From: an uncultured Mycoplasma sp.
Lineage (GTDB): Bacteria; Bacillota_I; Bacilli_A; Mycoplasmatales; Metamycoplasmataceae
Assembly (NCBI GenBank): GCA_946998935.1
Contig: CAMQBE010000011.1
Location: 1 to 10,587 of the forward strand
Direction: 5' to 3'
Length of the DNA stretch: 10,587 bases
Below the pieces are notes generated by a model, which saw only the letters and a program-made list of their open reading frames with translations, was not told the DNA's origin and ran no database searches. Of this stretch, positions 1-7,535 are shown piece by piece (position 1 is the stretch's first letter; each line of letters starts with the position of its first letter). The translations under genes and the position numbers were made by a program.

Positions 1-178
1 CTTTGTCACGATATTTTTTATTTAATTTTTGAATTTTTTTGTTGTCAACAATTGTTACATCGACGCTAACTACTTTTTCAATTTTGAAATATGCTCTTAG
101 ATTTTCTAAGATTTGTTTGTATTCTTCTTCAAATTTGAATGAATTGCCATTTTCAATTTCAATGTTAAGTTCTACCAT
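1..178 (-). CDS. ybeY: Endoribonuclease YbeY, N-terminal part (runs off the window edge)
   Basis: The first 59 residues of a protein that continues beyond the left edge. YbeY is a metal-dependent endoribonuclease acting in the cytoplasm on 16S rRNA 3'-end maturation and ribosome quality control. The visible part matches the family N-terminus: an acidic first 30 residues, then the conserved stretch VTIVDNKKIQKLNKKYRDK that precedes the family's 'PTDVLSF' segment. The catalytic His-rich motif lies outside the window, so activity cannot be judged. The ATG has no Shine-Dalgarno. A TATAAT at 185-190 places the predicted transcription start on the A of the ATG, suggesting a leaderless mRNA. It follows the small membrane-protein gene by 58 nt. 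Identity rests on motif recall, without an alignment. Confidence 0.85.
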   Translation of the reverse strand, partial: MVELNIEIENGNSFKFEEEYKQILENLRAYFKIEKVVSVDVTIVDNKKIQKLNKKYRDK

Positions 179-184
179 AAAAAA

Positions 185-213
185 ATTATAACTTAAATAT
201 ATTTAATGATTAA
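185..213 (-). promoter_or_regulatory. Putative promoter of ybeY (leaderless geometry)
   Basis: On the minus strand TATAAT lies at 190-185 and a weak -35 (TTAATC) at 213-208, separated by 17 nt. The transcription start predicted about 7 nt after the -10 box falls at 178, the first base of the ybeY ATG. The -35 matches the consensus at only three positions, so the call rests mainly on the perfect -10. Confidence 0.45.
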
Positions 214-236
214 TATTATCCACTTTTTTGGCTTAC

Positions 237-626
237 TTAATTGACGAAAATAGTATTGAATAAGGTGTTTTGGTCATAAAAGAGTATAGCTTTAAAGTAT
301 TCATTTGGCTTTAGTGCAAAATCGCTTGGTAAGTTAGTAAGACTTAATTTTGCTATGCCATTTATTGATGATATTTTTGCTATTTTAGTTTCTATATAGT
401 TATTATCAACAAGTAGTATTAATTTTTGGCCTACTTTCATATTTTTATTAGCACCGGCATAATAGTTAGCTACAACAACTTCTTTTTGATCGCTAATATA
501 TAAATTAAGATTCAATGTTTTATCTACTTTTAAAGTACATATTAAAATGATTAATACTATTGAAAGCACAATAACAGAAATTAATATTGCTCAACTAATT
601 TTAGAAATTTTTGTTAATTTGTTCAA
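237..626 (-). CDS. Small single-span membrane protein, putative partner of the C39 ABC exporter
   Basis: A 129-residue protein I do not recognise by name. It starts at TTG 626, chosen because AAGGAGGT sits 6 nt upstream and no ATG is in frame nearby. A later GTG at 569 would cut the membrane segment. The reading frame needs one UGA as Trp (residue 12). The short basic N-terminus (NKLTKISK) is followed by one hydrophobic span, about residues 11-31, then about 95 residues expected outside the cell. The part around MKVGQKLILLVDNN and the following beta-rich stretch loosely resembles the C-terminal barrel of HlyD/ComB-type exporter accessory proteins, but it lacks their long coiled coil. The start overlaps the exporter's 3' end by 26 bp, so the two are probably translationally coupled and work together. 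The partner role is inference. Confidence 0.72.
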
Positions 627-2658
627 AGTTCACCTCCTTGTTTTTGAAGATGTAATTTTTGTTATGACTTATTTCGATAAATAATGCTTCATTTTGATAA
701 TCTTTAATTGCAGTTTTAAGTATTTTTGCTGATTCATTATCGATATTTTCAAAACCTTCGTCAAGCATAATCAATGAATATTTTCTTGTAAAAAGTTTTA
801 ATAATATTAAAAGTTGTCTTTGACCTGAAGATATATTAGAACCATTATTTCTTAAACTTGTTGTAATGTCAAGCTGCATATTTTCTAACACCGAAGCTAG
901 ATTGTATTTTTCGATATTTTTGTTTAATTCTTCAAGATAAGAGTTCTTTTCATAACTAAGATATTCCGTTATTGATAAATCAGGGATAAACATTTGAGGA
1001 GTTGACAAAAATATGTTGTTTTGATAGTCTTCTAAATTGATAGTTTTAAGACTATTGCCATTTATATTAAATTGACCGGTATAAGAGTCGAAAGAGCCTT
1101 TTAAAAAGTTTAAGAAAGTGGTTTTACCACAACCATTTTTACCTTTGATTTGAATATTACTATTCAAAGTAAAACTTGGGATATTTAAAATTGTTTTTTT
1201 GCTTTCATAAGCAAATTGAATATCTTCTAATTTGATTTCTTTTAATTGCTTTATTGTAATATTGCGGTTTAAATGATTATGTTCTTGTAGATTTAGCATA
1301 AAGTTAACTAGTTCAGTATTTTTGCGCATCATTTGATAATCAATCATTAAATTAGAAACACTTAATAATGGATCTGCAAAAAAGTTCATACCAGTTAAAA
1401 ACATCATTAATGTACCAGTTGACATATTGTTTTTAAAAATCATCAAACAAGATACAAATACTATAACAGTTGGCAAGTTACCGATGGCTATATCATTTAT
1501 CAAGTTTTTAAGATTTGTTTTTCTAAATAATTGATATTCCATTTCTTTATAATTAACCATTTTAGAAAATTGTTTTGCGCCTAAAAAGTTTTTATATTCA
1601 GTATTAGATAAATCTTTAAAAGCTTGAATATGATTCAAATCAGCTTGCGATTTATTAAAAGCGAATTCAATAATTTTTGGATATTTTCTTTGTAGTCATA
1701 ATTGATGAATTAAATTAGAAACAAAGAGTATAACAATAACGCCAAAAGTTATTAAGAACAACATATATTTAAGTCATATCAATAACAAGCAAGATGCAAT
1801 AATTGAAAATATTTCGCTTAAAAAGGTATAGGCAAAATTAGCTTGGAATTCACATATATGTTGAATATAACCTAATCTTCTTAAGTAGTCTACTGTATCA
1901 AGTTTTAGTAGTTGATTAAGCGGTGCTTTTCTTAGTTTCTCAAAGAATTTATTGTTCAAGGTAAACTCTAATGTATTAGCTACTTTTTTAGTTACATAGT
2001 TTTTGAATCAAGTATTGATATACCGCACGATGTTTAATCAAAAGAATAATACAAAGGTAATAATTAGCATTTTTTTAAGGTATTTAATCATGATGTAATC
2101 AAAAATAATTTTGATAAAAAATGTCGAAGCAAACACTAGTATTAAATTGATCAATGCAGCTATAAATAAAGGGTATACGTATTTTTTAAAGCTAAATAAT
2201 TCACTTATTTTATTTTGCAAAGTAAAGTAATTATTCTTGCTTGTAGCTTCCTTTTTATTTACAAAAATTAAAACATTTGTAAACTCATTTTTTAGAGTAT
2301 CACAAGATACTTTAATTTTTTTACCTACTGCCGAATCAAGCAAATAAGCATTTTCATCTTCAAATTTTAAAAGGACAACATAGTGTAAAACTCCTTCCCG
2401 ATTTAAAAGCAAAATCATAGGGAAATTACTATTAGTTAGTGATTTTAAACTTTCAAAATCCCCACTATAACTTTCTAACTCTAAGCCATGTTCAAATGCC
2501 AATTCTTTTAAACAAGCTAGATTAATGCCATCTGGTCCATATGAAGCTTTTAATTTTAAATAGTCTATGTCTACACTTTTATTTTGAAGTTTTTTAATAA
2601 ATGATTGTAAAACATATAATCCACAATCTCTTATATCTTCTTGTTTATTTATTCTCAT
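601..2658 (-). CDS. C39 peptidase domain-containing ABC exporter (double-glycine leader type)
   Basis: A 685-residue membrane transporter that should cleave leader peptides from small peptides and export them using ATP. The N-terminal C39 peptidase (about 1-130) has Gln6 and catalytic Cys12 in QEDIRDCG, His92 in LHYVVLL and Asp108 in LLDSAVG. A membrane domain with several hydrophobic spans follows (about 150-460). The ATPase domain shows Walker A GKNGCGKT (506-513), signature SSGQRQ (610-615), Walker B LIMLDE (629-634) and H-loop His665, so every catalytic element is present. The frame is continuous only with UGA as Trp (for example at 1696-1698). Length is close to ComA/LagD-type transporters (about 700). 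The start is at the second of two tandem ATGs (2661/2658), behind a weak AGAAG. An upstream ATG at 2715 would add 19 residues before the family's usual N-terminus and cannot be excluded. No substrate gene is visible nearby. Confidence 0.9.
632..639 (-). promoter_or_regulatory. Near-perfect Shine-Dalgarno deciding a TTG start
   Basis: AAGGAGGT on the minus strand, inside the last codons of the exporter gene, 6 nt before TTG 626. It is one of the strongest ribosome-binding sites in the window. It supports the non-ATG start of the small membrane protein over the downstream GTG. Confidence 0.8.
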
Positions 2659-2708
2659 CATGTCTTCTTTTATGTATTTTTTTATTTTTTGGCTAAAAAA
2701 AGAAAAAA

Positions 2709-2737
2709 TTATCATTTTTGGCCTATTTTTATATTAT
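2709..2737 (+). promoter_or_regulatory. Putative promoter of rpiB
   Basis: TTATCA (2709-2714) and TATTAT (2732-2737) are separated by 17 nt on the plus strand. This predicts a start near 2744 and a leader of about 26 nt carrying AAAGGAG at 2755-2761, 8 nt before the ATG. The elements physically overlap the outward promoter for the exporter, so the two could interfere with each other. Confidence 0.5.
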
Positions 2738-2756
2738 GATTAGTAGCAGACTTAAA
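2728..2756 (-). promoter_or_regulatory. Putative promoter of the C39 exporter operon
   Basis: In the divergent gap with rpiB, the minus strand carries TATAAA (2733-2728) with a weak TTTAAG (2756-2751) 17 nt upstream. An alternative -10, TAATAT (2736-2731), overlaps it. Transcription would begin near 2721, leaving about a 60-nt leader to ATG 2658 or about 6 nt to ATG 2715. It overlaps the rpiB promoter on the other strand. Confidence 0.3.
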
Positions 2757-2769
2757 AGGAGTTTATTAA

Positions 2770-3213
2770 ATGGATAAAAAAATTATTGCTTTAGCTAGTG
2801 ATCATGGTGGCTGTGTTTTAAAAAACGAGATGAAAGATTATCTTAAACAAATAGGATATGAAGTTGTTGATTTGGGCCCTGAAGATGGTTCTAAATCTAT
2901 CTCTTACGCTTTACAAGGCCACAAACTAGCTAATTATGTTTTAAAAAATAATGTTTATGCAGCTTTAGGTTTTTGCGGTACAGGAATTGGTATTTCCTTA
3001 GCTCTTAACCGCCACAAAGGTATTCGAGCTGCACGTGTTGTGACTGTTGAAGATGCTAGATTAGCAAAACAACATAATAATGCAAATATTTTAGTTATGG
3101 GTGGACGTTATGTTCCTTTAGCTGAAGCTAAAGCTATGTTTGATGAATTTGTCAAAACAAAATATGAAGGTGGTAGACATCAAGAAAGAATCGAACAAAT
3201 CGAAAATCTTTAA
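2770..3213 (+). CDS. rpiB: Ribose-5-phosphate isomerase B (RpiB/LacAB family)
   Basis: A 147-residue cytoplasmic isomerase interconverting ribose 5-phosphate and ribulose 5-phosphate in the non-oxidative pentose phosphate route that feeds PRPP synthesis. Visible motifs: ASDHGG (9-14), Cys69 in GFCGTGIG (catalytic cysteine loop and phosphate-binding turn), NRHKGIRAA (80-88), RLAKQHNNAN around His102, GGR (111-113), and the C-terminal GGRHQERIEQI carrying the substrate-binding arginine region. Length is typical of the family. The DYP motif usually found after residue 40 is replaced by ISYALQG. The only plus-strand gene here, it has AAAGGAG 8 nt before the ATG and diverges from the exporter. Its PRPP link to apt is thematic, not an operon. 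The related LacA/LacB subunits are a less likely alternative, since no lac genes are nearby. Confidence 0.93.
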   Translation: MDKKIIALASDHGGCVLKNEMKDYLKQIGYEVVDLGPEDGSKSISYALQGHKLANYVLKNNVYAALGFCGTGIGISLALNRHKGIRAARVVTVEDARLAKQHNNANILVMGGRYVPLAEAKAMFDEFVKTKYEGGRHQERIEQIENL

Positions 3214-3246
3214 AATAAAATTTGCTTGAGGGTGAATTTTATTTTA
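3211..3246. terminator. Bidirectional AT-only terminator-like inverted repeat between rpiB and cdsA
   Basis: TAAAATAAAATT (3211-3222) and its exact reverse complement AATTTTATTTTA (3235-3246) flank a 12-nt loop. The rpiB stop (3211-3213) and cdsA stop (3239-3241) both lie inside the stem. RNA from either strand would fold to a 12-bp A-U stem ending in a U-rich arm, placed between convergent genes. With no G-C pairs the stem is weak, so termination strength is uncertain. Confidence 0.55.
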
Positions 3247-4303
3247 CACAGAATAGTAACATGTAACCAGTTAGCATAGCAACAAAAGAAACGCTATCGA
3301 AGCGATCTATAAAACCACCATGACCTCTAAGAATTTTTGAGTAATCTTTAATTCCATTTAAACGCTTGATATATGAGAAATATAAATCACCTAGAATTGC
3401 AAAAGTAGGAGCTAATATAACAAAGATAATAGGCACTGCAATATTTGCTTCACTAAAAAGATGTAAGCCAAATACTAATCCTGATGCCATAGCTGTTCCA
3501 ACTATTAAAGCTACCATTGCACCTTCCCAAGTTTTCTTAGGTGAAATATTTGGACTAAAAGGTTGTTTAACAACTTTTTTACCGAATCATTTACCACCAA
3601 AAAAGCCGAAGGTATCTGTAGTTATTGCTATTAAAGCTAATAATAAAAGATATTGCCATTTTAAAATATCAGTCATTTGGATTATTTTCATTGTCATTGT
3701 TAAAAAGTAAGTTGAAATGAAATTTAAGAATAAACGATAGAAACGATCGCCCCAAGTCATATTTATTTTTTTAGCTGTTTCATAAATAAAAATAATTAAA
3801 GACAAGCTAAATGCCATAAGAATTGTTATTCAATCTTTGTGCAAATTTTGAATAATTAAATAAAAGGTTTGATTGTCAATATCGTCAGATAATCCATTTT
3901 TAGAAACTACTACATTAAAAACACCTTTATATGGCAAAATGATGACAGTTGAATATAATAGAGCTAGAATTAAAGCTCAGTATCATTTCATTCTACCTGC
4001 CTTAATTAATTCATACATTAATATGCTTAGTAGTCCATAAATAACAAAGTATGAAGCGATTCTAGCTTGGTAATAGCGAGGGCCAAAAACTGCTAATAGT
4101 ATTGCGGTCCCACCTATAAAAACAGCCATAATAATAGCTGGTAAAAATCTATCTAAAAGCAAAGTTCTAAAAGATTTTTTCTTATCTTCATTAGACGAAA
4201 AATTAGATTCTGGTGTTTGTTCTGAATCATTTTTTTTGTTATTTTCAAGGTTTTGATTTTGGTTCAAATCCCTTTCTTCATCTTTGTTTTCGTTCGATTT
4301 CAT
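3239..4303 (-). CDS. cdsA: Phosphatidate cytidylyltransferase (CDP-diacylglycerol synthase)
   Basis: A 354-residue polytopic membrane enzyme making CDP-diacylglycerol from phosphatidic acid and CTP, the branch point to phosphatidylglycerol and cardiolipin. Family signatures are in the C-terminal half: TTDTFGFFGGKWFGKK, then SPNISPKKTWEGA, then GDLYFSYIKR with GIKDYSKILRGHGGFIDRFDS, which includes the metal/CTP-binding acidic residues. The frame needs several UGA-Trp codons, for example in GRMKWYW and GGKWFG. The first 45 or so residues are polar, Asn/Glu/Lys-rich and probably disordered, an addition to the usual CdsA of about 270 residues. The start ATG at 4303 lacks a Shine-Dalgarno but sits exactly where a strong promoter-like sequence would start transcription. 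An earlier in-frame ATG at 4318 would overlap that promoter. It converges on rpiB. Confidence 0.93.
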
Positions 4304-4309
4304 GAAAGA

Positions 4310-4338
4310 ATTATACATATAAATATTATTAGCATCAA
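4310..4338 (-). promoter_or_regulatory. Putative cdsA promoter giving a leaderless mRNA
   Basis: The minus strand has TTGATG (4338-4333), a 17-nt spacer and a perfect TATAAT (4315-4310). A start 7 nt after the -10 falls on 4303, the A of the cdsA ATG. The -35 begins 4 nt after the stop of the upstream membrane-protein gene. This is the best-matched two-box promoter in the window. Confidence 0.6.
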
Positions 4339-4341
4339 TAT

Positions 4342-5097
4342 TTATCAACTTAAACTTTGGCGTTGGTATGTTATTTTTCTTAAATACAAAGCTAGATGAT
4401 AAGTAGCTGCCGCCAATAAGGCACAAATAATTGGTTCGCCTATTAAATTAATAGGGTGCGCAATAATCCATTCTAGTGGAGGTAACAAGCCTTTTAATTC
4501 ACCTATATATTTATTGTGAAATTGTTGAGCGGCCAACATATAGTAATCATTTGCCATGGCGCCGATAATTGCAATTAAAATATATTTTCACATTGCCGGT
4601 TTACGTTCAAATAAGGTAGCTCAATAAAAAAGATAAATTGTTAATGCAACACATAAACGTGGTAAAACTGCTAAGTCAAAATGTTGGTATCTAACCGCTC
4701 CAAGAATAAATGCTAAACATCATGAAGATAATCCAAATCCAAATCCGCCTACAATATTGCCAATTATTCCTAGATGGCAAGTCATTAAAACGATAATTAA
4801 AGATAAATAAGTAATAGAAGTTGCACCAAAGGGGATATATCCAAAATATGGAGCAACACCCGAAAGAATAAACCAAGCTATATAAACACTCAATGAAACT
4901 ATGATGTAAACAAAGTTATTTTTTGTAATTCTAAGTTTAGCATTTTCACCATAAAATTTTTCTTCTGCATTAGCTTTAAAGTTATATTTTAAAAGTTTAG
5001 CTTTGCATTTTGAAATGTGGGGATGTTTATTTTTATTGTTGGTATCAACTTTATTTTTATCGTCGATATTTGTATTTGGTTTAATTTCTTTTGTCAT
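4342..5097 (-). CDS. Polytopic membrane protein, putative ECF transporter S component
   Basis: A 251-residue protein. After a polar, Lys/Asn-rich cytoplasmic stretch of about 58 residues come roughly five or six hydrophobic spans. The segments ending in YIPFGATSITYLSLIIV and NIVGGFGFGLSSW, and the later AVLPRL, resemble substrate-binding S components of energy-coupling-factor transporters, which bind a vitamin or similar small molecule and dock to shared EcfAAT proteins. The substrate cannot be told. UGA-Trp codons join the frame at 4720-4722 and 4621-4623. The last sense codon, 4345-4347, is also UGA, so the protein ends SLSW before TAA. ATG 5097 is chosen because no Shine-Dalgarno marks any other start and the ATG at 5154 lies beside the apt terminator and ahead of the promoter. 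No ecfA/ecfT gene is in the window. Confidence 0.72.
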
Positions 5098-5106
5098 AAC
5101 TTTATT

Positions 5107-5135
5107 ATTATAAAAATACTTATAAATAATGATAG
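5107..5135 (-). promoter_or_regulatory. Putative promoter of the S-component gene
   Basis: TATAAT at 5112-5107 on the minus strand predicts a start near 5100, only 3 nt before the ATG at 5097. A weak CTATCA (5135-5130) lies 17 nt upstream as a candidate -35. There is no Shine-Dalgarno. It sits just after the apt terminator, consistent with a new transcription unit. Confidence 0.45.
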
Positions 5136-5154
5136 AACATTTGTGAAAAAACAT

Positions 5155-5176
5155 AAAAAAAGCTGACTTGCAGCTT
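5155..5176 (-). terminator. Intrinsic terminator after apt
   Basis: Read on the minus strand, AAGCTG (5176-5171) pairs with CAGCTT (5165-5160) around a 5-nt loop and runs into five more T residues (5159-5155). It begins 11 nt after the apt stop and closes the rimP-nusA-ylxR-infB-apt operon. The opposite strand has no U-tract after the hairpin, so it acts in one direction only. Confidence 0.85.
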
Positions 5177-5187
5177 AAATTAATTTC

Positions 5188-5703
5188 TTAATTAGTTTTA
5201 ATTAATGAATAAACTTCGATACCTGTTCCTTTAAATTTATCTCTTCCCTTTAAATCAGTTAGTTCTAAAAGAAGGATAACTTTTTTAACTTTAGCTCCAA
5301 GTTCTTCAAGTAATTTAACAATCGCTTTTGTTGTACCACCTGTAGCCAAAACATCATCAACGATTGCAACAGTTTGGCCTTTTTTAACAAAACCTTCTTG
5401 GATTTGCAAAACGTTATTTCCATATTCAAGATCATAACTTTTTGAAATTACTTTGCCAGGTAATTTGCCAGGTTTACGAACCATAATAAAAGGCTTTTTT
5501 AAAAACGCTGCAACGGGAGTTCCAAATAAAAAACCACGTGCATCAGGGCCGACAATAATGTCGCAATCTTGGGCAATTTTAGACATTTCCATGATTGTAT
5601 AATTCAAAGCTACACCATTAGCTAGTAGAGGAGAAATGTCTTTAAACATAATTCCTTGTTTAGGGAAATTAGGAACATTTCTAATATATTTTTCCAAATT
5701 CAT
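5188..5703 (-). CDS. apt: Adenine phosphoribosyltransferase
   Basis: A 171-residue cytoplasmic purine-salvage enzyme making AMP from adenine and PRPP, important in organisms that cannot make purines de novo. Visible: the family N-terminus NVPNFPKQGIMFKDISPLL (9-27), GPDARGF (52-58), RKPGKLP (76-82) and the PRPP-binding loop VAIVDDVLATGGT (112-124) with its paired aspartates. Length is typical. The ATG is preceded by AAGGAG 5 nt upstream. It begins 29 nt after infB, with no promoter visible in between, so it is probably transcribed as the last gene of the nusA/infB operon, ending at the hairpin at 5155-5176. Confidence 0.96.
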   Translation of the reverse strand: MNLEKYIRNVPNFPKQGIMFKDISPLLANGVALNYTIMEMSKIAQDCDIIVGPDARGFLFGTPVAAFLKKPFIMVRKPGKLPGKVISKSYDLEYGNNVLQIQEGFVKKGQTVAIVDDVLATGGTTKAIVKLLEELGAKVKKVILLLELTDLKGRDKFKGTGIEVYSLIKTN

Positions 5704-5732
5704 ATTTTCTCCTTATTCAACTGTACTATAGA

Positions 5733-7535
5733 CTAAATGGTCACAGGAACATCTTCGAAAAATTCAAGAATATCATCTTCTTTAATGTCGTCAAATTTTT
5801 TAATATGACAACCGAAATCTTTGCCTTTTTCCACTTCTTTAGCGTCGTTGATTTCACGTTTTAATGAATCTAACACACCAGCGTGGATCATTTTCTTGCC
5901 TCTAAAAACTTTAACTTTACAGCCGGCTTTTACAACACCTTCATCCATCATACATCCAGCAATTGAACCGACTTTTGAATAGAAGAAAACTTTCATTATG
6001 TGACTTGAGCCGATTTTCTTTTCTTCATAAACAACAGCTTTTTCACCGTCAAGCAATGCTTGCATGTCTTCAATTATTTTGTAAATGACATCATAATTAA
6101 TTAACTTGATGCCTGCCTGTTTAGCTGATTGTTTTACACCAGAAGAAACTTTTATATTGAAAGTAATAATCATAGCATCAGAAGCTTGAGCTAATAACAA
6201 GTCACTATTAGTTACTTGGCCAACTTGTGCACCAATAACTTTAATCATAGCTTCATTATTTGACATATTATCTAGTTTTGAACGAATAGCTTCGCTAGTT
6301 CCTTGTACATCGCTACGAATAATAACATTGAAAATCTTTTTACCTTCTTCGTTAGTGTTAGATGTATTTCTATCATTTAAAATACGATTTTTATCAATTT
6401 CAGCTTTTTCTTCTGCTAGCTTTTTGGCGAACTTTTCATCTTCAAAACCAATGAATCTATCACCTGCTAAAGGAGAATTATTTAAACCAGTAACAACTAC
6501 GGGTGTACCAGGAGTTGCTTCTTCCATTGACTTGCCTAGTGCATCAGTTAAAGATCTAATTCTTCCATAAGAAGAACCTGCGACTAAGAAATCTCCTTTA
6601 ACTAATGTTCCATTTTCAATAATTAGTGATGAAACAACACCCACGCCTTTATCAATTTTACTTTCAATAACTGTACCGACTGGATAACGGTTTGCATTAG
6701 CTTTTAAGTCTAATAAATCAGTTAAAAGTAAGATTGCTTCAAATAACTTGTCTACACCTTCACCAGTTTTAGCTGAACCATAAACTATTTGAGCATCCCC
6801 ACCGTAGTCTTCAACAATAACATCATTTTCAGCTAGTTCACGTTTAACTTTTTCAACATCTTTATTTGGTTTATCTATTTTATTAACAAAAACAATAAGA
6901 GGCACTTTAGCAAGTTTTGAAAGCTGAATAGCTTCTTTAGTTTGAGGCATAACGCCATCATCAGCTGCAACAACCAAGATAATAATGTCAGTTATTTTTG
7001 CTCCACGAGTTCTCATTTGGCTAAAAGCTTCATGGCCGGGAGTATCAATAAATGTAATTTTACGATTTTTGTGCTCTATTTGATAAGCTCCGGTATGTTG
7101 AGTAATACCTGAACTTTCAGTATCAGCAACACGAGTTTTACGGATAAAATCAATCAAGGTTGTTTTACCATGGTCAACATGACCCATAACGGTAATAACA
7201 GGAGCTCTACGGCTTAAGCTTTTAGGATCATCTTTAAATTGCACCATATTTAAGAAGTTAGAAGCATCAACATTTTTTTCTTTTTTGAAGTCTAAATTAT
7301 GTTCCATACAGATTTCAGCAATTTCTTCTTCAGTTAAAACGTGATTAATTTGATACATCTTGCCTTTGAGAAGAAAGTTTTTAATAATTTCTGTCGGTGC
7401 TAAATTAATTTTTTTAGCAAATTCTCCTATAGGCATGGTGTTTGTGAAAATGAAAACACCATTTTTAACTTCAGTTTTAACATCAAATAATTGATTACGA
7501 ACTTCATCTACATTACTTATTCTTTTTTTAGACAT
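5733..7535 (-). CDS. infB: Translation initiation factor IF-2
   Basis: A 600-residue GTPase that brings fMet-tRNA to the 30S subunit and promotes subunit joining. A short N-terminal region (1-110) leads into the G domain: G1 GHVDHGKT (118-125), G2 around GITQHTGAY (143-151), G3 DTPGH (164-168), G4 NKID (218-221) and G5 in GSAKTGEGV. Domains II-IV follow, including a helix-rich middle with [12 protein letters not shown] and a C-terminal fMet-tRNA-binding barrel. The length is that of small Mollicute/Gram-positive forms, far below the roughly 890 residues of E. coli IF-2. There is no Trp codon, so the frame reads through in either code. ATG 7535 lies inside the end of ylxR (19-bp overlap), with AGAGGAG just upstream, suggesting coupled translation. 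Confidence 0.98.
   Translation of the reverse strand: MSKKRISNVDEVRNQLFDVKTEVKNGVFIFTNTMPIGEFAKKINLAPTEIIKNFLLKGKMYQINHVLTEEEIAEICMEHNLDFKKEKNVDASNFLNMVQFKDDPKSLSRRAPVITVMGHVDHGKTTLIDFIRKTRVADTESSGITQHTGAYQIEHKNRKITFIDTPGHEAFSQMRTRGAKITDIIILVVAADDGVMPQTKEAIQLSKLAKVPLIVFVNKIDKPNKDVEKVKRELAENDVIVEDYGGDAQIVYGSAKTGEGVDKLFEAILLLTDLLDLKANANRYPVGTVIESKIDKGVGVVSSLIIENGTLVKGDFLVAGSSYGRIRSLTDALGKSMEEATPGTPVVVTGLNNSPLAGDRFIGFEDEKFAKKLAEEKAEIDKNRILNDRNTSNTNEEGKKIFNVIIRSDVQGTSEAIRSKLDNMSNNEAMIKVIGAQVGQVTNSDLLLAQASDAMIITFNIKVSSGVKQSAKQAGIKLINYDVIYKIIEDMQALLDGEKAVVYEEKKIGSSHIMKVFFYSKVGSIAGCMMDEGVVKAGCKVKVFRGKKMIHAGVLDSLKREINDAKEVEKGKDFGCHIKKFDDIKEDDILEFFEDVPVTI

Noticed and set aside
601-2715. Exporter gene appearing as three separate frames with gaps, as if a pseudogene
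   Set aside because: The breaks are UGA codons only. All segments share one frame, and the intervening sequence continues the membrane domain. With UGA as Trp it is one intact gene.
2659-2715. ATG at 2715 as start of the C39 exporter
   Set aside because: It adds 19 residues before the point where C39 peptidases normally begin. Kept as a possible alternative because a short-leader start from the TATAAA there cannot be ruled out.
4691-4876. Minus-strand frame rich in Trp/Tyr/Phe inside the S-component gene
   Set aside because: Out-of-frame reading of the membrane protein. The aromatic-rich composition is a by-product of AT-rich hydrophobic codons.
5098-5154. Upstream ATG (5154) as the start of the S-component gene
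   Set aside because: It lies beside the apt terminator and ahead of the TATAAT at 5107-5112. The extra residues have no Shine-Dalgarno, and 5097 fits the promoter geometry.
6328-6570. Plus-strand open frames inside infB, nusA and cdsA (for example 3366-3710, 6328-6570, 8122-8403, 8998-9228, 9736-9930)
   Set aside because: They are antisense shadows of well-identified genes, without Shine-Dalgarno sites, promoters or protein-family features.
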